The notes below the pieces were generated by a model. The model saw only the letters and a list, made by a program, of their open reading frames with translations, ran no database searches and was not told the origin of the DNA. Below are positions 45,201-57,400 of a stretch of DNA of 64,000 nucleotides, piece by piece; the stretch's first letter is position 1; every line of letters begins with the position of its first letter. The translations under genes and the position numbers were made by a program. The stretch comes from Hevea brasiliensis (taxonomy: Eukaryota > Streptophyta > Magnoliopsida > Malpighiales > Euphorbiaceae), in assembly GCF_030052815.1 (NCBI RefSeq), contig NC_079494.1, forward strand, positions 35,636,467-35,700,466, in the 5' to 3' direction.

Positions 45201-46161
45201 GGTGTACAACGCGGCATTGATCGGAAATTTGTGTCATGGCTTAAGTTGTGAATGAATTGGCAACACTGTATTCTTAACTTATTCGACTAAATTGTGTTGT
45301 TATGTGATTTGATAATTTGTGAAATGAAGTTTAAATTCTTATTGACATTTACTGTCTTTCGAATTTAACTATGTTTTGATTATTGAGATTTATTTTGATA
45401 TTGTGTTAAATTCCTTATGACAGTATTGTCTTGAATTTAACTATGGTTTTTAAGTATCCACTATTTATATGATTTATGAATTGTGATTTAAATTGTATTT
45501 GGGTAATGTTGTGCACCATTGAGACATCGTCTCAGCGATAGCTTTTTATTGCTGTCGCAGGTAGACAGATAGACAGGGCAGTAGACTAGGCTGCTAGTAC
45601 CTCCAGCGAGAGACTATCGGGTATAATGAGTATACCAATATTTTGTATTTTGTAATGTAATGTATGTTCACTGTATGTATATATTGTTGTTGGTTTTGAG
45701 CAGTTGTAAATTAAAATTGTACATTGGAGTTGTAAAGCAAATTATGAGATATTTTGACTTGTAAAAATTGTATTATATTTTCTCTATCTCAGTCCTTGAA
45801 AAATTACTGTGAATTTGACTTGAGAACTGTGTTGGGTTGAGAAAAATGTTGAAGTTGAGATTTGGAAATTTATTGAAGTGTTTTTCACAGGTTTTCTGAA
45901 GAACTGTTTTATCCAAAATACAGATGGCACTCCGCCAAAATTTTTACAGAAATTCTAAATACTCCAAATGAGTTAGCTGGTTCACTTTAGTTCACAAAAG
46001 TTTTTAACACCTGTAAATAGTGCTCACCACTGTAAAAGAAGTAAGAAAAGTTTTTAAAATCCCTTGTAGTGTATTTAATGGATTATCAGTAGACGGAGTT
46101 GGTAATTCATTAGGTATACTACGGGATCATGTTATGCCTTACAGAGGGGTAGGGTGTAACA
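42273..46161 (+). mobile_element. S3, solo LTR of family A in G4 RNase H
   Basis: A 3,889 bp LTR with perfect TGGTG duplications at 42268-42272 and 46162-46166 and no internal region. Its 3' end reads TGTAACA, where other family-A copies have TGTGACA. Donor AG|GTAAGT is at 43132-43139, modules about 43740-44260, hairpin motif 45513-45560. Removing S3 and one TGGTG restores an open RNase H joint, so G4 was intact here when S3 arrived. The innermost insertion of the nest. Confidence 0.95.
45513..45560 (+). other. Conserved GCACCA two-hairpin motif, S3 copy
   Basis: Stem TTGAGA/TCTCAG (one T-G change that still pairs in RNA), then GCGATAGC/GCTGTCGC with one wobble, ending CAG|G. Confidence 0.73.
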
Positions 46162-46166
46162 TGGTG

Positions 46167-46560
46167 AAAAGTGCTACATTTACACAGACCACAAAAGCCT
46201 GAAATACTTGCCAACCCAGAAGGAGCTCAACCTTAGACAGAGGCGATGGATTGAGTTCCTGAAGGACTATGACTGTGTAATTGACTACCATCCTGGGAAG
46301 GCAAATGTAGTTGCTGATGCTTTGAGCAGAAAATCCATGACAGCCTTGAGATCATTGAATGCCCATCTATCTTTGATTCGAGATGGAGCTATTTTGGCTG
46401 AGTTGCAAGTGAGGCCAAACCTGCTACAGCAGATTTTAGATGGACAAAAGGCAGATGAAAAGTTAATGGCTATTATGAGCAAGATCTCAGAGGGAAAAGC
46501 AACTGATTATGGGGTGAAAGCAGATGGGTGCCTGTACTACAAAGGAAGACTGTGTGTACC
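46167..46560 (+). pseudogene. G4 RNase H end and linker
   Basis: Resumes the RNase H frame interrupted at 42272 ([51 protein letters not shown] at about 46295-46330), then a variable linker ([15 protein letters not shown]) leading to integrase. The last catalytic Asp of RNase H is in VVADALS. The open frame begins at 46208 by ATG, but the true reading is continuous from 42272. Confidence 0.92.
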
Positions 46561-47428
46561 AGATGATGGGGAATTGAAGACCAGTATTCTAAAAGAGGCA
46601 CACACCAGTGTATATGCTATGCACCCAGGAAGTACAAAGATGTATCATGATCTGAAGCTTCAGTATTGGTGGCCTGGTATGAAGAGGGACATAGCTGACT
46701 ATGTGACTAAATGCTTGACATGTCAACAAGTCAAGGTAGAACATCAAGTTCCATCAGGTTTGCTACAGCCTATACGCATACCTGAATGGAAATGGGATCG
46801 GGTCACCATGGATTTTGTAAGTGGTCTACCTCTCACCCAGAAGAAACATGATGCAGCATGGGTGATAGTTGATAGATTGACAAAGTCAGCACACTTTCTG
46901 CCAGTTAGGACTGACTACTCACTAGAGAGGTTAGCAGAATTGTATATCAGTGAGATAGTAAGACTACATGGAATTCCACTTTCCATCATATCTGATCGAG
47001 ACCCAAGGTTTACATCGAGATTCAGGAAGAAGTTGCATGAGTCCTTGGTACACAACTCCATTTCAGCACAGCTTTCCATCCTCAGACGGATGGGCAATCA
47101 GAAAGAGTAATCCAGGTCCTTGAGGATATGCTGAGGAGTTGTGTCATTGAGTTTGAGGGAAGTTGGGACAGATACCTCCCACTGGCAGAATTTGCATATA
47201 ACAATAGCTACCAGGCTAGCATTCAAATGGCCCCATATGAAGCACTGTATGGAAGAAAATGTAAACTGTAAAACTCAGGCTTTGGACTGAATTGGGCGAA
47301 GATAAACTGGTAGGGCCAGACCTGGTGAAACAAACTGAGGACAAAGTAAAATTGATCAAAGCTAATCTCAAGGTTGCCTCGATGCATGTAAATCTTATGC
47401 CGACCTGAAGAGAAAAGAAATAGAATAT
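46561..47428 (+). pseudogene. G4 integrase, zinc-binding and catalytic core
   Basis: HHCC zinc region ([32 protein letters not shown]) and core with first Asp in TMDFVSGLP, second in IISDRDPRF and third acidic residue in DGQSERV. A one-base loss near 47043 ends the long frame. The FHPQTDG and [13 protein letters not shown] blocks follow in another frame, up to [17 protein letters not shown]. Two more breaks are near 47262-47290 and 47385. The order and spacing are otherwise normal. Confidence 0.9.
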
Positions 47429-47881
47429 GTGGTTGGCAACAAAGTGTTCCTCAAGGTGTCACCGTGGAAGAAGGTATTGAGGTTTGGAAGAAAAGGTAAG
47501 TTAAGCCCTAGGTTCATTGGCCCATATGAAGTCATTGAATGTGTGGGTCCAGTAGCCTATAGGCTAGCTTTACCACCAGAGCTGGACAAGATCCACAATG
47601 TATTCCACGTGTCCATGCTCAGAAGATACCGCTCAGATCCTTCACATGTCATCTCCAGGGAAGAAATTGAAAAACAACCGGATTTGACATATGAAGAAGA
47701 ACCTCTACGGATCCTAGCTCGGGAAGTGAAAGAGTTGAGGAACAAGCAGATTCCACTGGTGAAAGTGCTTTGGAGGCACCACAACACCGAGGAGGCAACT
47801 TGGGAAAGTGAAGAGACGATGAGGCAACAGTTCCCTCAACTGTTTGCATCAGGTAAATTTCGGGGACGAAATTTAAATTAG
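47429..47881 (+). pseudogene. G4 integrase tail and chromodomain
   Basis: Open to the natural stop at 47879-47881. It reads VFLKVSPWKKVLRFG, PRFIGPYEVIECVGP, FHVSMLRRYRSDPSH and the chromodomain (EEPLRILAREVKELR, then PLVKVLWRHHNTEEATWE), which probably guides insertion into silent chromatin, in keeping with the nested context. It ends with FGRGNLN-type residues (FRGRNLN) overlapping the polypurine region. Confidence 0.92.
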
Positions 47882-47892
47882 AGAGGAAGAGT
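47855..47892 (+). other. G4 polypurine tract region
   Basis: AAATTTCGG-GGA-CGAAATTT stem followed by the purine-rich AGAGAGGAAGAG just before the 3' LTR. It is less G-rich than the G2 and G3 tract. Confidence 0.75.
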
Positions 47893-50800
47893 TGTAACAC
47901 CCTCCCGGTAGCAATTCCGTACATTCTACTGTTCCGGTGACCAGTGTCGATCTGGACAGCTAGAATATCCGGAAAAATATTTAAACTTAAGTGAGGGACC
48001 ATAATCAATTCAAATATTAATAAGAAAAATTTAATAAAAATTTTAGAAATAAAATACAACCAAATTAAACGAGCCGGTGCCCTAGCGAGGGGTAACCAGA
48101 GGGAAGTTGCGGTTCTCGCAACGAGGAGCCCTAGACCCGGGGGAAAAATTATAAAATAATTTTTGGGACTCCAGAGAAGGGTCATTGAGGTTCCTATGGC
48201 ATTAGAATGCCAAGAAAATATTTAGGAAAAATTTTCAATCGGTACAGCCAATTTTGACCCGTTAAGCCAAACGGAGGGCATTTTGGTCATTTCGCCTTCA
48301 GAGGTGATTTTTGGCCGACTTGTCCAGTTAAGTAAATAATTAATATGACATAAAATATGAAGAAACATTACTAAAAATTAAATTGAAATTGAGTAGTGAT
48401 GAAAAGAAAAGAAAAATCCATAAAAATGCCAAATATGACATCATTATGATGTCATTTGAAAGTCTCCACCAATTATAATTAAACAACCATATTATTAACT
48501 AATAAAAGAGACTAAATGAAGACCAAATTAACCAAAAATACAGCAGCCACCTCCTTCCCCAAAACCAGCCAAAACGTAGAGAGAAAGAAGATAGGGTTTC
48601 CACCATAGCCATTCTTTGCAAGCTTTCATTCTCATGCTTCCTCACCATATTTCCTCAAGACCCCAACACTAAAATGAATCCTTGGACCTAGAGGAAGTGT
48701 TTGGCAGCCAAGAGAGTACTAGAAAAGTGAAGATTAAACTTGGGAAAAAAGTGCCACTTAATGGTTAGTGCATTAGATACCTAAAACTCTTTATTTTCAT
48801 GATTAGTAACTTGAATTGAGTAAGAATTTGTAACTAAAATGAACAATAATTATGTGTATACATACTATAAATTTCGGCTGACCTATTGAAGAAATAGAAA
48901 TGAGTGTTTTGTTGGACTTAGAGTGGATTAGAAATGATGTTTAAGGTACATATACACAAGTATAATGAATTGGTATGCTAACTAAGGTAATATGGGTGAA
49001 ACTTGAACTTGGGCTAGGGTTTGGGAGTGAAAAATTTGATTTGGCTTATGAAATGGTTAAAGAACATTCTAATGGTCAATTAGTGACCATTTGAGGTATG
49101 TTGACCATAATTTGAGGTGCATTAAAGTGTTACAAACTGAAATGGTAGGCTGCCTTGTGAGTGCAGCAGGGTGGCTGGAATTGCAGTCCACTTAGACAGC
49201 CATAACTTTGGCTGTGTAGGTCCAATTAGTGTTTGGCCAATTGGACATGAAACTAGGCTTATAGTGGCACATTTTTGCTGAAGAAACCATGCCCAAAAGA
49301 CCAAAGCAAGAGGACCAAAAGTTGGCCCCAATCCGGATACCCTGCAACTGATTTTGCAGAATGACCAAATGAACAGTAACTATTCATTTGGCCATAACTC
49401 ACTGTAGATGTGGTAAATTGACCTGAAATTTTTACAGAAACAAGTTAAGACATAGAAAAACAACTTTCATGAAGGAACTTACCCCAAATTATGGCCAGAA
49501 CCCATCCAACCAAGTGATTCTAGTTACTGTTCATGTTACTGTAGATATGGTCAATTTTGCAGATTGGCAATCCGGCCAGCTGTGATTTTTGGACCATATC
49601 TAGAGCTACAAAACTCCAAATGGAGTGATTCAAAAAAGGAAATTCAACTAGACAAAATAAGGAACAACTTTCATGTTTGCCATTTCTTCAAATTCCCACT
49701 GAAACAGTGTCCAATGGAACAGTAAAGTTGAGCTACAAAAACTGAAAATTCTGTTTCCCTTGGTTTAAACTTTAAAATGGTATAAATGCTTAATGCCAAC
49801 AAGTTTTGAATGCCAAATGTGGTACGTTGGGAGTGCCAAAGTCAATGTACATATTTTCTACCCAAAATTTAACATTTTTGTTGACCAATGAGGTGAATAG
49901 TGACACCAAAAACTTGAAATTCACAAATTGAAGAATTTAAAGGTTTCAAATGCCCTAGTATACCTAACAAGATTGGTTTGGATAGTTTGGCATGCCAATA
50001 GGGTTCGGTTAGCAGTACTGCATATGGAAATATGCCATTATGTGATTTTATGGCTTTTAGCCATTCTGACCTTGCATTGAGACTTGGCCTTGTGCCTGAT
50101 ATTATTTACAGCTTGTTAGCTGTTCTGTTGCACACCGGGAGATGCATATGTGACCGATGGTGTGACGGCCCAAGGTATTTGATACCCAGTGCCAGTTTAT
50201 CCGTTTATCCAGTCCAGTCGTCTAGTGTAGGTTACTTGGGCAACCAAATGAATAAAAGTGGGCAAAGTTAATGAAATAATAGATATACCAATACCAAATA
50301 AAGAAATCATACACATTCTATACATACTTACTTTCTACTATTTTCTTTTATTATATTATTGCACCACTAAGCATTATTGCTTAGCGCGTTGCTTTTGCCA
50401 CACGTAGGTACTGGAGATACAGATCGTGAGCCCAGTAGACCGCAGATTGGTTGAGTCCATCCTGCAGTTCTGCACAGTGTCCGTGTCACCTCAACTTCTG
50501 CAATGCATTGGTAGGACACTAGGTGTCATTTTGGCATTCTGTATTAAATTTTGATTTTCTCATATGTAATTAAACTTGTGTAATGTATTTTGAGGTTCAT
50601 GTAAATAATGAAGATTTATGGTTATGTATGGAAGTAATTTGAGTATTTATTTATTGTTTATACATATGAGTACCCTGAGAAATGATGATTGAGAACTGAA
50701 ATTGAAATGTTGTTGAGATCTTAATATTGAAACTTTGTTGATGAATTGAAGTTGGGATTGTTTGGAAAATTATTTGGAAGTGTTTTTAACAGGTTTCGAA

Positions 50801-51021
50801 GTACTGTTTTCTCCATTTTTAGCCGGTACTCCGCCGGATTTTCTTTAAAATTTTCAGAACCTCAAATAAATAATATTTTCGATAAATGGCTTAAATAAAG
50901 TATGTTTCATAAATTATATTCAAAGGCATGATATAAATTAATTAAGGTATATTAGAGTGTGCCGGTACACCGTGTGGCATTACTTACTCGGTTATACTGT
51001 ACACAGGTAAGGGGTGTCACA
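47893..51021 (+). repeat. G4 3' LTR (family B)
   Basis: Same length and ends as the 5' LTR with few visible differences. The hairpin motif is at 50361-50407, with a change in the second stem (ACACG in place of ACGCG). The minus-strand frame 47649-48185 spans pol and LTR and is not a gene. Confidence 0.95.
50361..50407 (+). other. Conserved GCACCAC two-hairpin motif, G4 3' LTR copy
   Basis: CTAAGC/GCTTAG first stem intact; second stem weakened by one base change. Ends TAG|G. Confidence 0.7.
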
Positions 51022-51621
51022 TAGACAGGGCAGCAGACTAGGCTGCTAGTACCTCCAGCGAGAGACTACCGGGTATAATGAGTATACCAACATTTTGCAT
51101 TTTGTACTGTAATGTATGACCACTGTATGTACATATTGTTTTGGTTTTGAGTAGTTGTAAATTAAAATTGTACATTGAAGTTGTAAAGTAAATTATGAGA
51201 TATTTTAACTTGTAAAATTTGTATTATATTTCTTTTATCTCATCCTTTGAAAATACTGAAAAATTGTTGTGGATTTGAGTTGAGAAAAATATTGTGTACT
51301 TTAATTGTTGGAGTTGAGATTGGGAAATATATTTGAAGTGCTTTTTACAGGTTTTCCGAAGAACTGTTTTATCCAAAATACAGATGGCACTATGCCAAAA
51401 TTTTTACAGAAATTCCAAATAATTCAAATGTGTTAGTTCTATCACTTCAGTTCAAAAAGGTTTTTAACACCTGTAAATAGTGCTCACCACTGTAAAAGAA
51501 GTAAGAAAAGTTTTTAAAATCCCTTGTAGTGTATTTAATGGGTTATCAGTAGACGGTGTTGGTAATTCATTAGGTATACTACGGGATCATGTTGTGCCTT
51601 ACAGAGGGGTAGGGTGTGACA
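51022..51621 (+). repeat. G3 3' LTR, part 3 (LTR end)
   Basis: Last ~600 bp of the G3 LTR after G4, ending GGGTGTGACA at 51621. AAAAT (51622-51626) is the right duplication of G3. The matching part of the G3 5' LTR is missing. Confidence 0.9.
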
Positions 51622-51666
51622 AAAATTGTGTCATGGCTTAAATTATGTTATCGATTGGCAACATTG

Positions 51667-51800
51667 TATTATTCAGTTATTTGATCGAATTGTATTATTG
51701 ATTTGCAAAACGGTATTATTCAGTTATTTGATCGAATTGTGTTATTAATTTGCAAAACGATATTATTCAATTACTTGATCAAATTTGTGTTAGGTGAATT
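51667..51800 (+). repeat. 47 bp tandem repeat in G2 LTR
   Basis: Three units starting at 51667, 51714 and 51761 with TATTATTCAGTTATTTGATC; the third is diverged. The G2 3' LTR has the same array near 57405-57540. Not seen in S1, S3 or G3. Confidence 0.85.
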
Positions 51801-51887
51801 TTGTAAATTGTGAAATGGAATTGTGAATCATTTGATTTGTGAACTGTCAATAAAAGATTTATATATCACATTTCAAATTGTTATTGT

Positions 51888-51937
51888 GCACCACTGAGTA
51901 AATTTTACTCAGCGATAGCTTTTCATTGCTGTCGCAG
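51888..51937 (+). other. Conserved GCACCAC two-hairpin motif, G2 5' LTR copy
   Basis: Here the first stem is eight pairs, CTGAGTAA/TTACTCAG with an ATT loop, and the second is GCGATAGC/GCTGTCGC, ending CAG|G. Confidence 0.75.
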
Positions 51938-52521
51938 GTAGACAGACTGACAGGGCAGCAGACTAGGCTGCTAGTACATTCAGCGAGAAATCATTGGGTA
52001 TATTGAGTATACCATATTCTGCATTTTATATTGTAATGTATGTTCACTGTATGTATATAGTGTTCTTGGTTTTGAGCAGTTGTAAATTAAAATTGTACAT
52101 TAAAGTTGTAAAATAAATTATGAGTTATTTGGACTTGTAAAAATTGTATTATATTTCTTGTTTCTCAGTCTTTGAAAAATTATTGTAGATTTATGTTGAA
52201 TTATGCTAGAGTTTGAGATTGAGAAAAATATTGAAGTGTTTTTTACAGGTTTTTGAAGAACTGTTTTATCCAAGTTACGGAGGGCACTCTGCCAAAATTT
52301 TTTTACAGAAATTACTAATAGTCTAAATGTGTTAGTTAATTCACCTCAGTTCAAAAAGGTTTTTAACACCTGTAAATAGTGCTCACCACTGTAAAAGAAG
52401 TAAGAAAAGTTTTTGAAAATCCCTTGTAGTGTATTTAATGGGTTATCAGTAGGCGAAGTTGGTAATTCATTAGGTATACTACGGGATCATGTTATGCCTT
52501 ACAGAGGGGTAGGGTGTGACA

Positions 52522-52711
52522 TGTTTTAGTGGTATCAGAGCTAGTTTTTTAAATTCTGTTTTCACATGTTACTTGAATATTCTTTCTTCATAGTACAACT
52601 GCTCAATATAATTGTCTGATACATATAGTACATTACATTATAAATATGCACTAACGGGAGGAAATCTCCTTGTGTTATTTGTTTAGGAGGTCTAAGATCC
52701 TCGCATTGACT
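52522..52711 (+). other. G2 leader with primer-binding site
   Basis: TGGTATCAGAGC at 52530-52541 follows the LTR after an eight-base gap. The remaining ~170 bp reach the gag ATG at 52712. Nothing else is recognisable. Confidence 0.92.
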
Positions 52712-53957
52712 ATGGAAGAGGGTGATCGTTCAGTCGATCAATCTATAGAGGCTGAGGTGCAAGGGGATGCCCCAGCCCTACATAATGTCAGTGGTTCAAA
52801 GACCACTTCCGCAGCATCTGCAGCTTCCTGCTCAATTCGCCACAGATGGTCGCAATGTTCTAACAAATGGTCGGTAATGTGCCTACTCAAGCCCCAATAC
52901 ACAGACAGTGGTACAACCACGCCTCTTACGCTAGACAATATGACAAATTGATGAATATGAGGCTACAGAGTTCAAGGGACGATAGATCCTCTAGAGGCGT
53001 AATGCTGGTTAGAAAGGATGGATAGGGTATTCAAGAAACTACACCGCATGCAGGAGCTCATATTTGAATACTCAGTATCTTTGCTACAGGGGGATGCTTA
53101 TGACTGGTGGAAAACCATTCCCCATAGTTTGGTAGAACCTGCAGTGCTAACCTGGAGTGACTTTCTCAGGGAATTCAGACAAAAATATGTCCCTGATGCT
53201 TATGTAGATCAGAAACTGCAAGAGTTCCTAAGTCTGAAACAGGGGAGTAGATCGGTGGCTGAATATGAAAGGGAATTTTTCCGCCTGAGCCATTATGCAG
53301 TAAGTCTACTTTCTACCAATAGGGAGAGATGTAAGAGGTTTGAAACCGGCTTGAAGCCTAGTATCAGATTACAAGTGGTCGGATTCAAACATAACAACTT
53401 CTCTGAACTTATTTCTCAAGCACTAGAATTAGAAAGAATTGAATCTGAAGCAGCTTCTGAGAAAAAGAAATCAGAGAAGACAGAAAAAGAGGGAAAGTCA
53501 GTAGAACAGAGTTCTAGTGGTCTTACTGGAAAGAGGAAAAACTTTGGGGGATACAACAGAGATAGTAAGAAGTCCTAGAGATAGATCTTCCGACGTAAAC
53601 CACCTCGATCCGATCAAAGAAACTCAACAGAAACCCAGGAATGCGCTGTCAGATCGACTTTGTGAAACTTGTGGTAAACCACATAGTGGGGTATGTTATA
53701 GAGCCGTAGGAGCATGTTTTAACTGTGGAGAGACTGGCCATTTTGCTAGGGATTGTGTAAATCCAGGTCGTTCAGGATCATTTACTACACCAAAGGGATC
53801 AACCCAAGTTTCTACCCCAAAGAGTTCACCATCAGTTAGTAGAGGCAAAGGCAGAGGTAGGGGTAGTACACCTAGAAGTCAGAGTACTGTGAATCAGCCA
53901 GAACAGGGTGATGCTCCAGCTGGAGTATACGCTATACGGCAGAGAGAAGAGACTTAG
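52712..53957 (+). pseudogene. G2 gag (only coding region of this element)
   Basis: Starts at 52712 (MEEGDRSVDQSIEAEVQGDAP). Three open pieces in different frames make it up: 52712-52951, 53018-53578 and up to 53957. The capsid core is well kept (RMQELIFEYSVSLLQGDAYDWW, FLREFRQKYVPDAYV, EFLSLKQGSRSVAEYEREFF, RCKRFETGLKP), then a Lys/Glu-rich linker, and a clean CCHC knuckle CFNCGETGHFARDC (about 53714-53756), followed by a Ser/Thr/Gly-rich tail. Frameshifts near 52940-53017 and 53570 break it. Apart from these, Gag is full length, in contrast to the missing pol. Confidence 0.9.
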
Positions 53958-54399
53958 ACTTTTGATATTATTGCTGGTACTTTCTCAAATAGTAACTAAG
54001 ATATATATATGTATTGTTTGACCTGGGGTCTGCATACTTTTATGTTAGTGTTAGAACCATATGTTCTATTGTTATTCCTTTACAGGGGAATAAATTTTGA
54101 TGCATTAGTGATTAACCCTTTAAAATAAGGATTGTGATAATAAGTGAAATTAGTTTTGAAAGAGTTTATTGGCGAAAAGTATTTTCTAACACACCATAAA
54201 TTATAAAGCTAATTAGCGAGCCTACTTAATGTAAGGCAACAGGACAATAGTAAGAGAAGATTGGTGTTATACAAACAAATTAAATGTTGTATTAAATTGT
54301 TAAAAGTCTTATACAAATTCGAGAGAAAGAAGATTATACGATCATATAGAAAGGAGAAAATAAACGTATGACTATTGTAAGATGGCTATTGGGAAAAAT
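53958..54399 (+). pseudogene. G2 protease scrap and unassigned remainder
   Basis: Just after gag, residues like IIAGTFSNSN and a DLGS-like site in place of the usual D-x-G-S mark the start of the protease, which fades by about 54120. The next ~280 bp have no recognisable domain and stops in all frames. RT, RNase H and integrase (about 4 kb in G4) are absent. Confidence 0.7.
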
Positions 54400-54434
54400 T
54401 TCGTGGACGAAATTTATTTTAAGGGGGGGAGAAT
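54400..54434 (+). other. G2 polypurine tract and preceding stem
   Basis: AATTTCG-TGGA-CGAAATT inverted repeat followed by TTAAGGGGGGGAGAAT next to the 3' LTR. It is intact, so reverse-transcription signals are kept although pol is gone. Confidence 0.85.
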
Positions 54435-57400
54435 TGTAACACCCCTAAGTTCTAGAGTGCTCTACTGCTCGGTGACTGTCTTGTCCTGGACAGCTAGAAT
54501 GCCTAGAACTACACTTCGATATGAGTGAGGAGACATTAAATAATGAAATACAAGAAAAGAAAATACAAGAAAAACAAAGGAAAAATAATAGAAAAGAAAT
54601 GTAACCAAGTTAAGCGAGCCGAAAACCCTAGCGATGGGTGATCAGACTGAAGTCACGGCGTGGACCGTTGACTAGCCTCGACCGCGGAACCTGAAAAATA
54701 TTTTTAGGAGTTAAAGAGACATCAATTGAAGTAGAAATATCATTAGAAATATCAAAGAAAAATTAAATAATTAGTACAAAGAAAAGCGAGAAATCGAAAA
54801 ACGGACAAAACCCGGTGTTACCGAAAAATCGGGAATGCAACCCGAACAGGGGCATTGTGGTCATTTGACACCCCGAGTTGTCTTTTGACCTAAATGTCCA
54901 TTAAAAATAAATAATATTACACTTGGAAAATGTCATGAAAAATTAAATTGGTGGTACCTAATTTAAATAGCAAAAATTAGGAGTTAAATGTGGAAAAATG
55001 AAACCTTAGAATAAACAATGATTTAATTCTTACATAGTGGTCCACTAACTCATTTAAGTGGACCACTAAAGCTTCATTTGGGCAGAATATACATCTTCAT
55101 CTTCAACCTTAGAACCAGCAGAAAATTTGCTCCCAAAAAACTCCATTGACGCATGGTTGAAGCTCCATGCATATGAGATTCAAGCTTCTTTCCTTCTACC
55201 TTCCTTCATCAAAGTTAGTCTACACCACTTGGGCAGTAGATTGGCAGCAAGAAGACCAAGTTTTGGTGAAGATTTAAGAAGTCTCATCCATAGGTAAGTT
55301 TGAGTTTTTGGTTGTTGCTTTGTTAAAGTTTGTAAGGGTGTTATGGGTGTTTGATTTATGGAGAAATTTTTGAGTTTTGATGTTGAATGGGAATGTGCAC
55401 TTTTGGCAGCCATGGAAACACCTTAAAGGCAGTTTAATTGTGCTTGTAAATGGTGAATTAAATGATTGATTAAATGTATATTGTGTAGGAAATTATTTGG
55501 GTAATGTATACTTAGCATATGTAAATGTAAAATGAAATTTAAAGCTTGGAAAGTAATGGAATGTAAGTGTACCATTGTGGTAGTTTGCTAACCCTTGAAG
55601 AATGATGGAATTCATGCTTGGTTTATGGAATAATGATGTTAAAATGTGTTGGTTGTTATGGCAGTTTGAATGTATGTATAGTGGTGTGAAGGTTGGACAT
55701 GTGAATGAGCTTGGTTATGGAGTTAAATTCTTGTAAATTTAGTTGGGCAAATTCTGCACTTGTTGGTGCACATTGAATGTAATGGTAAGCTGCCAAAATG
55801 ACCTATAATGTGTTGTGAATTATGTTTAGGTCATGGTACAACCAGAATTAGTTTGAATGTTAAGTTTGGTGAGTGTTAAAAGTGATGTTTGATATGTATG
55901 CAAGAATTACAATAAGGCAGTTTGTGTTTTAGGCCTATAACTTTAAGTGTGTGGCTCCAATTGGTATGAGACTAATTGGAGGTGAAACTAGGCACAAAAT
56001 GTGCCAACTTTCATGAAGGAAGCTTGCCAAAATTCTGCTTGCAAGGTAGCTTGAAAAATGACCAAATCCGGATTAAGTGCAAATGAGGCCTGAAAATTGA
56101 CCATTTGGGCAGCAGTTAGTGTTTAGGCCATAACTCACTCAAAACAGGTCCAATTGACCTGAAATTTTAACCATGAATAGTTAAGACCCATATCTACAAG
56201 TCTTATGAAGACACCAAATCCCATAAATAACCATAAGTAAGTCAAACAGCTTACACAAGTTCGGGTCCAAAAACTGGCCGAACCTAAAATGACCTAAAGT
56301 GACCTAAAATGACCAATTTTGGTGCAATTTGACCAGCAATAGTAAAATGACCATAAATTGGCCTACATAACTCAGAATGACCTGAAATTTTGCCCCGCGT
56401 TCCATAAGACATAGATCTACAAGTTTGTAGTTTTGATCGAAACCCGAAAACCGAGGAAACTAGGTCGTCCGGCTAGGTCAAACTAGTGTCCCGAAATCCA
56501 GCAAATCGCAAGAAAATGCAGTATACACGGAAATGAATTTGGTAACATGTACCAACCCTAAAAGACTATCGAATGTGACATATTAATGACATTAAAACCT
56601 AAATTACCTAGAATGTACGAAGGGTCGACATAGTAGGCTGACTAAGCGAATAAATGAATTCAGTGAATTAATTATCAAGCATTATCGTTAGAGACAGTTT
56701 AAATGAGTACTGAAACACTTCAAATTGTGTTTCTCAGTTAGCAAAGACTCAGAGAAGGGAAGGAAACACTGAGTCAGAGCCAAGAGACAGTTATCAGAGG
56801 TTTGTGCACAACGGCTATTTCTTTTGAATTTTTTAATTGAAATAAAGTATAATTATTTGTACGTTATTGTTTTAAATTGTGTTTGTGCACAATAATTTTG
56901 ATTTCTTATTTTCTACTTAAAAATTTATTTAAAATTATAGTTTTAAATTGTGTCCATGCACAATACTTTTTTATATTCACTACTTTTACTAGCAAATTTA
57001 TGTAGAGAAATGAGTTATGAATAAGTTTTGATTACTTTGGTTTTGGGAATATTATTTGGAACTTATTGTATTGCCAACTTTGCAAATGGAAATTTTGAGA
57101 TAAAATGTGATTTATGGTTTGTATGAAATATTGTGATTTGAAATTGTTTTGATTCACATTTGGCATGACACTGTTGATATATTCCTCCCTCTTTGACTTA
57201 TCAGTATGGGGTGAGTGTGATTATGTTCCTCCCTCTTTGACTTCCCAGTCTGAGGTGAGTGTGAATGAGTACTCATTATTCAGCTAGCTTCCTCCCTCAT
57301 TGATTTTGATTATTGGGGTGAGTGTGTCTTGTCGTGGTGTACAACACGGCATGTGTGGAAAAATTGTGTCATGGCTTAAATTATGTTATCGATTAGCAAC

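Larger units (their letters stand above)
36098..51021 (+). mobile_element. G4, family-B Ty3/gypsy chromovirus, nearly complete
   Basis: Best preserved gypsy element here: two LTRs of equal length (3,129 bp), PBS, gag, protease, RT, RNase H, integrase, chromodomain and polypurine tract in standard order. Without its guest S3 it is about 11.0 kb. Flanks are CAGAC (36093-36097) and TAGAC (51022-51026), a 5 bp duplication with one later change. It lies in the 3' LTR of G3. Gag and pol appear to have been one continuous frame, as in Tekay/Del elements. It is inactivated by two stops, a 7 bp duplication, the S3 insertion and several integrase frameshifts. LTR similarity suggests a young insertion. 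Confidence 0.94.
22407..51621 (+). mobile_element. G3, gypsy element with rearranged 5' half and nested guests
   Basis: Plus-strand family-A element inserted in the G2 5' LTR, with AAAAT duplications at 22402-22406 and 51622-51626. It comprises a 5' LTR (22407-25506), a family-B LTR fragment (25507-26292), a SINE cluster (26293-27144), the second half of pol (27145-29219), a polypurine tract and a 3' LTR in three pieces (29266-30669, 34403-36097, 51022-51621) split by S2 and G4. The PBS, gag, protease and most of RT are missing. The outer ends and duplication are intact, so the loss came after insertion. Confidence 0.9.
51627..52521 (+). repeat. G2 5' LTR, second part
   Basis: Continues the LTR broken at 22406 and matches 57361-58255. 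It includes a 47 bp repeat (51667-51800), the hairpin motif (51888-51937) and the terminal GGGTGTGACA. Confidence 0.92.

Noticed and set aside
47649..48185. 178-codon minus-strand frame with a related frame at 36055-36390
   Set aside because: It spans the antisense of G4 chromodomain and the start of the LTR. The shared part is just family-B LTR sequence.
36098..51021. G4 as an endogenous virus with an envelope gene
   Set aside because: The polypurine tract and LTR directly follow the chromodomain stop. No extra reading frame, membrane segment or movement-protein-like region is present.
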